Shown: piece by piece, positions 24,527 through 32,526 of the stretch
Numbering within the stretch: the stretch's first letter is position 1
Layout of the letters: the number at the start of each line of letters is the position of its first letter
Virus record (IMG/VR): IMGVR_UViG_3300022072_000072
Span: 1 to 32,526 of that record
DNA length: 32,526 bases
Direction: 5' to 3' (one strand)
Source: a virus
Notes under the pieces: model-generated
Told to the model about the DNA's origin: nothing
What the model saw: only the letters and a program-made list of their open reading frames with translations
Databases searched by the model: none
Program-made: the position numbers and the translations under genes

Positions 24527-27500
24527 ATGAGTATAAAGTCTATTAAAGATAAAATCATAAATATTGCTGATGGAGGTAGAAATACCGCATCTGAAATTAG
24601 AGAAGTTTTAATTGATATGACTGAATCATTATCAGGTGGTACTGCAACTTTTTCAGGTACTACAGATTATGTTAATGAGGGGTCAAATAATTTATATTAT
24701 ACTGATGAAAGAGTTAATTCACTAATAAGTGGTATAACATCTAATACAGATAACTATCTAACTGGCACAACATTTAATACAAGTACTGGTGATTTAGAAT
24801 TAAATCTTAAGTCAGGTTCAACAATTACCACTAACCTTGATGATAGATATTCATTAACAGGTCATACACATACTGAAAGTGATATAACTGACTTACAAGA
24901 TTATGCGTTGAATAACGCATTAACTGGCCACACAAGTGATTCATCAATTCATTTTACAGAAGGTTCAATTTCAATAACAGAATCTCAAGTATCAGATTTA
25001 CAAGATTATTCATTAACAGGACATACTCATACTGAAAGTGATATAACTGACTTACAAGATTATGCGTTGAATAACGCATTAACTGGTCATACAAACGATT
25101 CATCAATTCATTTTACTGAAGGTTCAATATCAATAACTGAATCTCAAGTATCAGATTTACAAGATTATTCATTAACAGGACATACTCATACTGAATATGT
25201 TGATACAACTGGAACTACATTAGCTAATCAATTAAGTATTTTCAGTGATGAAAAGACCATAACTGGTGACCCAGCTTTAAGTTGGTCTGGTGCTAGTAAT
25301 ACTCTATTAGTAAGTGGAAGTGTTAAAACTAATAATTTAACGTTTATTAGTGGTGAAACAATTAATTGGAATCCTGATTTCCATACAATAAATATACCAA
25401 CTGGTTTAGGTCCAGTAGTACAAGTAGGTCAAGAATTTGTTTTTCTTGTTGAGAATAATACTGGTGTAGATATAGCAGATGGTAAAGTAGTTACCGTTGA
25501 TGGTCTAAATGCCGTTCCAAATATAACATTGGCAAGAGCTGATGTCTATTCAAACTGTGATGGCTCACTCCTTGTAACAACTATGCTAATACCAGATGGT
25601 GAACAAGGTTTTGCATCATTAATAGGTAGGGTATCAGATATTGATATTGGTGGTATTCCACAAGGACAACCATTATATATATCAGCAACAGAATGGGGTG
25701 GTGTCACTAATATCAAACCAACATTTCCACACTACGTTATACCGTTAGGTAGTGTAGTAAGTGTGTCAGGAGGTTTAGCAACAATTAGCGTAAACTTTAC
25801 GGGAACAATAGATGATACATTTAATAACTTTTGGAATGGAACTATTAGAGAATCATTTGACGTATTTACAACAGTTACGGGTTCAACTATTGAGCTTAAC
25901 TTAGCTTCAAGTAATGGTGAACCTGATTTAACAATGATATTTTCTGATGGATTTGCTACGTTGACGGCAACACCACCAGCTACCGTTGTATTAACGGCTG
26001 GAACTAACTCCGTACCTCAAATGAATTATGTTTACATACCACAGGATACTAAACTTTTAACAGTTAGTTTAACTGGGTTTACGGAAACAGAACATATTGC
26101 TATTGCAAAATTATACATTCAAACAGCTGTTAAAACTGCGGATGAGGGTCCATTAATATTACAATCATTAAATGACCACATACAAAATACGACCTCAAAT
26201 CAAGGACATTTATCGCATATTTCAAAAAGGTTAAGACAAGAAAGTGCTAAGTGGAATTTAGGTGTGTCTGCAACAAACGATGTAACATCTGAGTCTAACT
26301 TGATTTCAACCACTAGTGGTTCAGTGTACCAATTACATAAACATTATTTTCCAGCATTTGATATGTCAACGGGAAGCCATGTACATATTACCAATGATTT
26401 TATCACACCATTTAAAGAAGTGTTTAACTTATCTGGAGAAACTGTGGATTCGTTAGGTAATTCAATGGATGGAAGTGCATTTAGTTTTGTGTTATGGGGT
26501 TCAATTTCTGATGAAGGTAATTCTAGATTATTTATCAATTTACCTAATGGTACATATAATAAGAATGCACCCGATTTAGCTGTGCAAGACGCACAAAGTA
26601 AATCTAACTACTCAATTCCAACGGAATTTAATGGTTCTGGGTTTTTAATTGCTAGGTTTACATATGTACTTAATACGGGTAATCTTTGGTCATTATACAA
26701 TTCTGAAGATTTAAGGGGTAATGCACCTGGTAGTTCTGGGGGTTCTGGTGGTAGTGAATTACCAGTAGATGTAACTACTGGACACTTATTGGTAGCAGAT
26801 GGTGCCAAATGGAACTCAGTGCTTATGGCTGGTGACGCTTCAATAGGAGCAGATGGTACTGTAATAGTTAATGCGGGGTCCTCAGATAGTCTTTTCTTAA
26901 CGGGTAAAGTAAATGAAGTTGGTGGGATTACTAAGGGTCGAGTTTTATATTTTAGTGGTGCGACAGGTGGACTTCCACAAGTATCCATTGCTGATAACAC
27001 AGACTTTGTAAAGTCTAATACGATAGCGATTGCTGCTGAAACAAAGAGTAATGGTCAAAATATTACCGTTATAACAACTGGTCTTTTAGAAAATATGGAT
27101 ACAAGTGGATTCATAGAAGGTGCGGTTCTATATTTAAGTACGGGTGGTACGATGACAAACACACACCCAATTGGTGTTGATGCGGTTCAAAGAGTTGGAA
27201 AGGCTATAAAAATAAATGCTTCCACTGGTAGTATGTACGTTAATATTGATGAGTTAACAGTAATTAACAACCATCAGGGTACTGTTAGACACCAAGTAGT
27301 TAATGAAAACCCTAATATATTCGCATCAGCTGGTTATACAGTTGTTAATGATGAAAGACATAGAGCCTCTTTTAATATACTAGGTAGTGGTTGGGGTGCT
27401 GGTAATGAGCATTTAGGAATATACAACGAAGGATATGGTAAGACTATATTCACAGTTGATGGTAATTATGACTTTGAATGGTACACAGATGCAACTGATG

Positions 27501-30500
27501 CTCACAATTTTGCATCGACAGTTAAAATGACTTTGAGTGCCGCTGGAGATTTATTATTATCTAGTGGTAGTACAACAGCACAATCATTTATAACAAGTGG
27601 TGGTACAAGTGCTGACTTTGTTAAAGGTGATGGTACATTAGATTCAAACGCATATTCATTAACTGGACATACTCATACTGAATCAGATATAACTGATTTA
27701 CAAGATTATGCTTTAAATAGTGATGTAACTAGCCACACTGGTGATACAAGTATTCACTTTACTAAAAATTCTATTAACCTTGATGATTTAGGTGCAACAG
27801 GACATACCCATAATTTATCTGAATTAAATGATGATGTCGGTTATTTGACTGGCGCAACAAATACAATTGATTTTAATACACATACTGGCGATACATCAAT
27901 TCATTTTACTAAAGGTTCTATTAGCCTTGATGATTTAGGTGCAACAGGTCATACACATTCTGAAAGCGATATAACTGATTTACAAGATTATGCTTTAAAT
28001 AGTAACCTTGATTCACATTCTGGCGACACATCAATACATTTTGAAATGTCTGCTATAACAATAACGGAATCACAAATATCTGATTTACAAGATTACAGCG
28101 TTACAGGGCATAATCATGATATATCTGAAATAACTGGATTCACAGATAATTCAACTAATTGGGATACAGCATACAATGATTCAATAACTGGAATGACGGT
28201 TACTGGTAGTGCAACTAAGACTATTACTCTTCAACAAAAAGATGGTAGTACCTTAACAGCTAATTTCACTGATAGTACAGGTGAATCAATCACTGGTGCA
28301 ACCTTTAATCCATCAACTGGTGATTTAGACCTTACAACAAATTCAGGTTCAACAATACAAACTAATTTAGATGGTAGATATAGCCTTACAGGGCATACAC
28401 ATTCTCAATATACTTTAAACAGTGATTTTGAGACATATACTGGCGATACAAATGATAGTCTTACAGCTTTAACAGCTTCAGTATTATTAAAAAATGATAA
28501 GTCAACTTTTAATACACACACTGGCGATACATCAATTCATTTTACTAAAAACTCTATTGATTTAAGTGATTTAGCTACAACTGGTCATACACATACTGAA
28601 AGTGATATAACTGATTTACAAGATTATGCTTTAAATTCAGCGTTAACAGCACATACAAATGATGCGACTATCCATTTCACTCAAGCTAGTATTTCAATTA
28701 CTGAGAGCCAAATATCTGATTTACAATCATATTCATTAACTGGTCATACACATACAGCTAGTGAAATAACTGATTTCCAATCAGCTATTAGTGGTAATAC
28801 TGCCGTGTCTAATAATACCGCAAAAACTGGTATAACAGAAACACAAGCGACAGATATTTTAACAAATAATGCTAAAACTGGAATAACCTCATCTCAAAGT
28901 AACGCTATTATAGGAAATACAAGCGGTTTAGCAAGCCATACTGGTGATACAACTATTCACTTTACAAAGGGTAGTATTAATCTTGATGATTTAGGTTCAT
29001 CAGCACACACACATAGTGAATATGTATTAGAATCTGATTTAGCTTCACATACTGGTGATACATCAGTTCACTTCACTCAAGGTAGTATTAGTATTACTGA
29101 AAGTCAAATATCTAACCTTCAAGATTACGCATTAAATACTAATTTAACAGGTCATACAAGTGATACGAACATACATTACACTAAAGGTAGTATAAATTTA
29201 TCAGATTTAGCTACAACTGCACATACGCATAGTGATTACGCATTAGATAGCGCATTGAATAATCACACTGGTGATACAAGCATACATTTCACTGAAGGTT
29301 CAATTTCAATTACTGAATCTCAAATCTCAAACCTTGGAACTTATCAGATAACTTCTGAGAAAGGAAATGTAAATGGGTACGCTGAATTAGATGGTTCTGG
29401 GTTTGTTCCAGCGAGTCAATTACCAGCATATGTTAATGATGTACTAGAATACGCAAATTTGGCTTCATTCCCATTAACTGGTGAAACAGGTATTGTTTAC
29501 ATTGCGATAGATACCAATTTAACTTATAGATGGTCAGGTAGTATATATGTAAAAATTGGAAATGATTTAGCTTTAGGTGAAACTTCAGCCACAGCTTATA
29601 GAGGTGATAGAGGCAAAATTGCTTATGACCACTCATTGGATTCAAACATACATTACCCTCAAAGTGGTATCACAATAACTGAAAGTCAAATTTCTGATTT
29701 ACAAAGTTATGCTTTAGATGGTAATTTTAATACACATACTGGTGATACATCAATTCATTTCACTAAAAACTCTATTGATTTAAGTGATTTAGCTTCAACT
29801 GGTCATACTCATACAGAATCAGAAATATCTGACTTACAAGATTATGCGTTAAATAGCGCATTAACTACACATACTGGTGATTCATCAATTCATTTTACTG
29901 AAGGAAGTATTTCAATTACTGAAAGTCAAATTTCTGATTTACAAGATTATGCGTTAAATAACGCATTAAGTACACATACTGGTGATACAAGTATACATTT
30001 CACTGAAGGTTCAATATCAATAACTGAATCTCAAGTATCTGATTTACAAGATTATGCGTTGAATAACGCATTAAATACACACACTGGAGATACATCAATT
30101 CATTTTACAGAAGGAAGTATTTCAATTACTGAAAGTCAAATTTCTGATTTACAAGATTATGCGTTAAATAACGCATTAAGTACACATACTGGTGATACAA
30201 GTATTCACTTTACAAAAGGTAGTATTAATCTTGATGATTTAGGTGCAACAGGACATACCCATAGTGAATACGCATTAGAATCTGGTTTAGCTTCACATAC
30301 TGGTGATACAAGTATTCATTTTACTGAAGGTAGTATTTCAATAACTGAATCTCAAGTATCTGACTTACAAGATTATGCGTTGAATAACGCATTAAATACA
30401 CACACTGGAGATACATCAATTCATTTTACTGAAGGTTCAATATCAATAACTGAATCACAAGTATCTGATTTACAAGATTATACATTAGATACTAATTTTA

Positions 30501-32526
30501 ATACACATACTGGTGATACAAGTATTCATTTTACTGAAGGTAGTATTTCAATAACTGAAAGTCAAATTTCAGATTTACAAGATTATGCGTTGAATAACGC
30601 ATTAAGTACACATACTGGTGATACAAGTATTCATTTTACTGAAGGTTCAATATCAATAACAGAAAGTCAAATTTCAGATTTAAAAAGTTATTCATTAATA
30701 AGTCATAATCATGATATATCTGAAATAACTGGATTCACAGATAATTCAACTAATTGGGATACAGCATACGATGACTCAATTACTGGGATAACTGTTACTG
30801 GTACGGTTTCTAAAACTATTACTCTTCAACAAAAAGATGGTAGTACCTTAACAGCTAATTTCACTGATAATGCAGGTGGTGGTTCAGGTGAATCAATCAC
30901 TGGTGCAACATTTAATACAAGTACTGGTGATTTAGACCTTACAACAAATTCAGGTTCAACAATTACCACTAACCTTGACGATAGATATAGCCTTACAGGA
31001 CATACTCATACTGAAAGTGATATAACTGATTTACAAGATTATGCGTTGAATAACGCATTAACTGGTCACACTGGAGATACAAGTATTCACTTTACTGAAG
31101 GTAGTATTTCAATAACTGAATCTCAAGTATCAGATTTACAAGATTATGCTTTAGATAGCGAATTCAATGCACATACTGGTGATACAAGTGTACATTTCAC
31201 TGAAGGTAGTATTTCAATAACTGAATCTCAAGTATCTGACTTACAAGATTATGCGTTGAATAACGCATTAACTACACACACTGGAGATACAAGTATTCAT
31301 TTTACTGAAGGTTCAATATCAATAACTGAATCACAAATATCTGATTTACAAGATTATGCGTTGAATAACGCATTAACTGGCCACACAAGTGATTCATCAA
31401 TTCACTTTACTGAAGGTAGCATATCAATAACTGAATCTCAAGTATCAGATTTACAAGATTATGCATTAGATAGTGAATTTAATACACATACTGGAGATAC
31501 AAGTGTTCATTTCACTAAAAATTCTATTGATTTAAGTGATTTAAGTTCAACAGGTCACACTCATACTGAAAGTGATATATCAGATTTAAAAGATTATGCA
31601 TTAGATAGTGAATTTAATACACATACTGGTGATACATCAATCCATTTCACTAAAAATTCTATTGATTTAAGTGATTTAGGTTCGACAGGACATACCCATA
31701 ATTTATCCGATTTAAATAATGACATTGGCTTTATAACTGGTGCGACAAGTACAGCTAATGATTATTTAACTGGTCACACATTTAATACAAGTACTGGTTT
31801 ATTTGAAAGTACATTACAATCAGGTGGTACAGTAAGTGTTAATTTAGATGGTAGGTATTTAACTGGATATACGTCACCAGCTAATATCGCATATATTGAT
31901 TCTGGAAATACTTTTTCAGTATCACAAAATTTTGTTGGGTTTAAAAGTCCAACTGGTGACATTGAAATGGCATCATCAAGTGATACAGTATTTATAGGTA
32001 CCACAGCTGCTGGTGCGCACAGTGATTTTGTGAAAATGTCAATTCAAGTAAATGGTTCTAGTGACCAAGGTTTAGGAATATTTACACCATTGTCAACATC
32101 AGCAAACACTGGTAGAGCTATGCAATTTGGTGTGATTGGGAATACATACTCTAGAACGATGATTTATTCTAGTGGTGTGATTGGTTTCGGACCAGGTAAT
32201 ATTACTAGAGATGTTTTTATGGGTAGAAGTGCCGCTAATACAATTAGAATTGGTAGTATTTACGACACTTCAGGTACTGGGGATTTAATCGTAACTGGTA
32301 ATATAACTGGTGCGACTATCGTAAAAGATGGTGGGTTAGCAACAGAATTCCTAAAAGCGGATGGAAGCGTTGATACGAATGTTTATTCATCAACGGGACA
32401 TACTCATACCGAATCTGATATATCAGATTTACAAGATTATGCGTTAAACACTAATTTAACTACACATACTGGTGATACATCAATTCACTTTACTGAAGGT
32501 TCAATTTCAATAACTGAATCTCAAAT
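24527..32526 (+). CDS. Giant repetitive tail-fibre protein (3' end beyond window)
   Basis: One frame runs open from ATG 24527 through the right edge, 2666 complete codons and no stop seen. The product is a phage fibre. Order: short N-terminal head (1-45, MSIKSIKDKI), first repeats (to about nt 25195), a beta-rich domain with VENNTGVDIADGKVV, a GSSGGSGGS linker (26729-26755), a second domain of the same NTG/KG-type (about 26900-27250), repeat block to about 29340, a cassette LPAYVNDVLEYANL followed by SATAYRGDRGKIAYDHS (about 29425-29640), the main repeat block to about 31740, a non-repeat domain, then repeats again. About 19 GHTH-type HxH motifs resemble those that bind metal along T4 gp37/gp12 trimers. 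Over 2666 residues it is far longer than T4 gp34 (about 1290). Receptor binding is inferred; the tip, and any chaperone domain, lie outside the window. Confidence 0.9.
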   Translation, partial: MSIKSIKDKIINIADGGRNTASEIREVLIDMTESLSGGTATFSGTTDYVNEGSNNLYYTDERVNSLISGITSNTDNYLTGTTFNTSTGDLELNLKSGSTITTNLDDRYSLTGHTHTESDITDLQDYALNNALTGHTSDSSIHFTEGSISITESQVSDLQDYSLTGHTHTESDITDLQDYALNNALTGHTNDSSIHFTEGSISITESQVSDLQDYSLTGHTHTEYVDTTGTTLANQLSIFSDEKTITGDPALSWSGASNTLLVSGSVKTNNLTFISGETINWNPDFHTINIPTGLGPVVQVGQEFVFLVENNTGVDIADGKVVTVDGLNAVPNITLARADVYSNCDGSLLVTTMLIPDGEQGFASLIGRVSDIDIGGIPQGQPLYISATEWGGVTNIKPTFPHYVIPLGSVVSVSGGLATISVNFTGTIDDTFNNFWNGTIRESFDVFTTVTGSTIELNLASSNGEPDLTMIFSDGFATLTATPPATVVLTAGTNSVPQMNYVYIPQDTKLLTVSLTGFTETEHIAIAKLYIQTAVKTADEGPLILQSLNDHIQNTTSNQGHLSHISKRLRQESAKWNLGVSATNDVTSESNLISTTSGSVYQLHKHYFPAFDMSTGSHVHITNDFITPFKEVFNLSGETVDSLGNSMDGSAFSFVLWGSISDEGNSRLFINLPNGTYNKNAPDLAVQDAQSKSNYSIPTEFNGSGFLIARFTYVLNTGNLWSLYNSEDLRGNAPGSSGGSGGSELPVDVTTGHLLVADGAKWNSVLMAGDASIGADGTVIVNAGSSDSLFLTGKVNEVGGITKGRVLYFSGATGGLPQVSIADNTDFVKSNTIAIAAETKSNGQNITVITTGLLENMDTSGFIEGAVLYLSTGGTMTNTHPIGVDAVQRVGKAIKINASTGSMYVNIDELTVINNHQGTVRHQVVNENPNIFASAGYTVVNDERHRASFNILGSGWGAGNEHLGIYNEGYGKTIFTVDGNYDFEWYTDATDAHNFASTVKMTLSAAGDLLLSSGSTTAQSFITSGGTSADFVKGDGTLDSNAYSLTGHTHTESDITDLQDYALNSDVTSHTGDTSIHFTKNSINLDDLGATGHTHNLSELNDDVGYLTGATNTIDFNTHTGDTSIHFTKGSISLDDLGATGHTHSESDITDLQDYALNSNLDSHSGDTSIHFEMSAITITESQISDLQDYSVTGHNHDISEITGFTDNSTNWDTAYNDSITGMTVTGSATKTITLQQKDGSTLTANFTDSTGESITGATFNPSTGDLDLTTNSGSTIQTNLDGRYSLTGHTHSQYTLNSDFETYTGDTNDSLTALTASVLLKNDKSTFNTHTGDTSIHFTKNSIDLSDLATTGHTHTESDITDLQDYALNSALTAHTNDATIHFTQASISITESQISDLQSYSLTGHTHTASEITDFQSAISGNTAVSNNTAKTGITETQATDILTNNAKTGITSSQSNAIIGNTSGLASHTGDTTIHFTKGSINLDDLGSSAHTHSEYVLESDLASHTGDTSVHFTQGSISITESQISNLQDYALNTNLTGHTSDTNIHYTKGSINLSDLATTAHTHSDYALDSALNNHTGDTSIHFTEGSISITESQISNLGTYQITSEKGNVNGYAELDGSGFVPASQLPAYVNDVLEYANLASFPLTGETGIVYIAIDTNLTYRWSGSIYVKIGNDLALGETSATAYRGDRGKIAYDHSLDSNIHYPQSGITITESQISDLQSYALDGNFNTHTGDTSIHFTKNSIDLSDLASTGHTHTESEISDLQDYALNSALTTHTGDSSIHFTEGSISITESQISDLQDYALNNALSTHTGDTSIHFTEGSISITESQVSDLQDYALNNALNTHTGDTSIHFTEGSISITESQISDLQDYALNNALSTHTGDTSIHFTKGSINLDDLGATGHTHSEYALESGLASHTGDTSIHFTEGSISITESQVSDLQDYALNNALNTHTGDTSIHFTEGSISITESQVSDLQDYTLDTNFNTHTGDTSIHFTEGSISITESQISDLQDYALNNALSTHTGDTSIHFTEGSISITESQISDLKSYSLISHNHDISEITGFTDNSTNWDTAYDDSITGITVTGTVSKTITLQQKDGSTLTANFTDNAGGGSGESITGATFNTSTGDLDLTTNSGSTITTNLDDRYSLTGHTHTESDITDLQDYALNNALTGHTGDTSIHFTEGSISITESQVSDLQDYALDSEFNAHTGDTSVHFTEGSISITESQVSDLQDYALNNALTTHTGDTSIHFTEGSISITESQISDLQDYALNNALTGHTSDSSIHFTEGSISITESQVSDLQDYALDSEFNTHTGDTSVHFTKNSIDLSDLSSTGHTHTESDISDLKDYALDSEFNTHTGDTSIHFTKNSIDLSDLGSTGHTHNLSDLNNDIGFITGATSTANDYLTGHTFNTSTGLFESTLQSGGTVSVNLDGRYLTGYTSPANIAYIDSGNTFSVSQNFVGFKSPTGDIEMASSSDTVFIGTTAAGAHSDFVKMSIQVNGSSDQGLGIFTPLSTSANTGRAMQFGVIGNTYSRTMIYSSGVIGFGPGNITRDVFMGRSAANTIRIGSIYDTSGTGDLIVTGNITGATIVKDGGLATEFLKADGSVDTNVYSSTGHTHTESDISDLQDYALNTNLTTHTGDTSIHFTEGSISITESQ
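24835..25195 (+). repeat. Fibre repeat block A
   Basis: Two near-identical copies of a composite unit: a GHTHTESDITDLQDY segment, an ALNNAL segment, an HTxDSSIHF segment and an ITESQVSDLQDY segment. The copies are almost identical in DNA, synonymous positions included, indicating recent duplication or gene conversion. Confidence 0.85.
27655..29340 (+). repeat. Fibre repeat block B
   Basis: Irregular array of the same building blocks (GHTHTESDI, HTGDTSIHFT, SI(N/D)L(D/S)DL, ITESQISDLQDY) with variable spacing, mixed with non-repeat stretches such as the NTAKTGIT segment near 28810-28900. It is more diverged than block C. Confidence 0.8.
28109..28402 (+). repeat. Segmental duplication in fibre gene, copy 1
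   Basis: A 294-base segment starting HNHDISEITGFTDNSTNWD and ending at the next GHTH motif recurs at 30704-31009. The copies are in the same reading frame and highly similar in DNA. The second copy has 12 extra bases giving a GGGSGES linker. Confidence 0.85.
29640..31740 (+). repeat. Fibre repeat block C with exact 105-bp arrays
   Basis: The histidine codon of the HTGDTSIHF motif recurs at 29870, 29975, 30080, 30185, 30296, 30401, 30506 and 30611 (steps of 105 bases except one of 111) and at 31067, 31172, 31277, 31382 and 31487 (steps of exactly 105). The unit is 35 residues: ALNNAL, HTGDTSIHFTEGSISITESQ, (I/V)SDLQDY. DNA identity between units is very high. Confidence 0.92.
30704..31009 (+). 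repeat. Segmental duplication in fibre gene, copy 2
   Basis: The 306-base partner of 28109-28402, separating the two 105-bp arrays of block C. It differs by scattered substitutions and a 12-base in-frame insertion. Confidence 0.85.
32390..32526 (+). repeat. Fibre repeat block D (runs off the window)
   Basis: After a non-repeat domain (about 31870-32390) the pattern resumes with GHTHTESDISDLQDYALN, HTGDTSIHFTEGSISITESQ and continues past the edge, so the protein is longer than what is visible. Confidence 0.85.

Noticed and set aside
26608-27000. Reverse-strand open frame of 130 codons in the fibre gene
   Set aside because: It is antisense to a continuous forward frame with clear fibre domains and encodes no recognisable protein.
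29640-31740. CRISPR-like periodic repeats
   Set aside because: The periodic DNA is in one open reading frame, the period is a multiple of three, the units are repeated coding sequence without unique spacers, and no cas genes are present.
24527-32526. Diversity-generating retroelement acting on the fibre
   Set aside because: No reverse transcriptase, no template repeat and no adenine-biased variable repeat with a C-type lectin ending is visible. The repeats differ by block copying, not by A-specific substitutions. The fibre tip is outside the window.

Overview
This strongly AT-rich, single-strand-coding window looks like part of the genome of a large T4-like contractile-tailed bacteriophage (Caudoviricetes, myovirus type). 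The evidence is a RecA/UvsX-type recombinase, a FEN/RNase H-type 5'-3' nuclease, a DnaB/gp41-type helicase and NrdB/NrdA, followed by gp25- and gp6-type baseplate wedge proteins and a very long tail-fibre gene. The host is probably a member of the Bacteroidota. Almost no gene has a Shine-Dalgarno sequence and leaders are A/T-rich, all starts are ATG and all stops TAA, and one late protein carries repeats resembling those of the gliding adhesin SprB. The host call is an inference. No ribosomal RNA, tRNA, CRISPR array, insertion sequence or reverse-strand gene was seen.

Layout. Positions 1-35 hold the likely last codons of an upstream gene. Positions 36-7432 are the DNA-metabolism block: UvsX-like recombinase, 5'-3' exonuclease, an unknown 186-residue protein, replicative helicase, and the small and large class I ribonucleotide reductase subunits. 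Together these provide recombination, RNA primer/flap removal, fork unwinding and dNTP supply. A clear intrinsic terminator with a TTCG loop (7462-7498) closes the block. The late structural block begins at 7541 with gp25 and gp6 homologues, then a small membrane protein and a 1163-residue protein. The latter has a carboxypeptidase-regulatory-like N-terminus, a hydrophobic segment and three C-terminal SprB-like repeats. Four further unrecognised virion-type proteins are followed by a 980-residue protein with a region resembling tail protein I (P2 gpI), then three cysteine-rich proteins. Many of these genes overlap or touch (TAATG junctions), as expected for a co-translated late operon.

From 24527 to the right edge, and beyond it, one open frame of at least 2666 codons encodes a giant tail fibre. 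It contains about 19 HxH motifs of the kind that bind metal in trimeric phage fibres, and about 27 copies of an HTxDxSIHF-type motif. Parts of it form exact 105-bp (35-residue) tandem arrays, and a roughly 300-bp segment is duplicated within the gene.

Most unusual are the repeat structure of the fibre gene, the SprB-like modules in a baseplate-region protein, a recurring CC-x3-G-x(9-12)-C mini-domain shared by two neighbouring late proteins, and a run of orphan structural genes. I saw no dedicated defence, diversity-generating or other non-structural system in the window.
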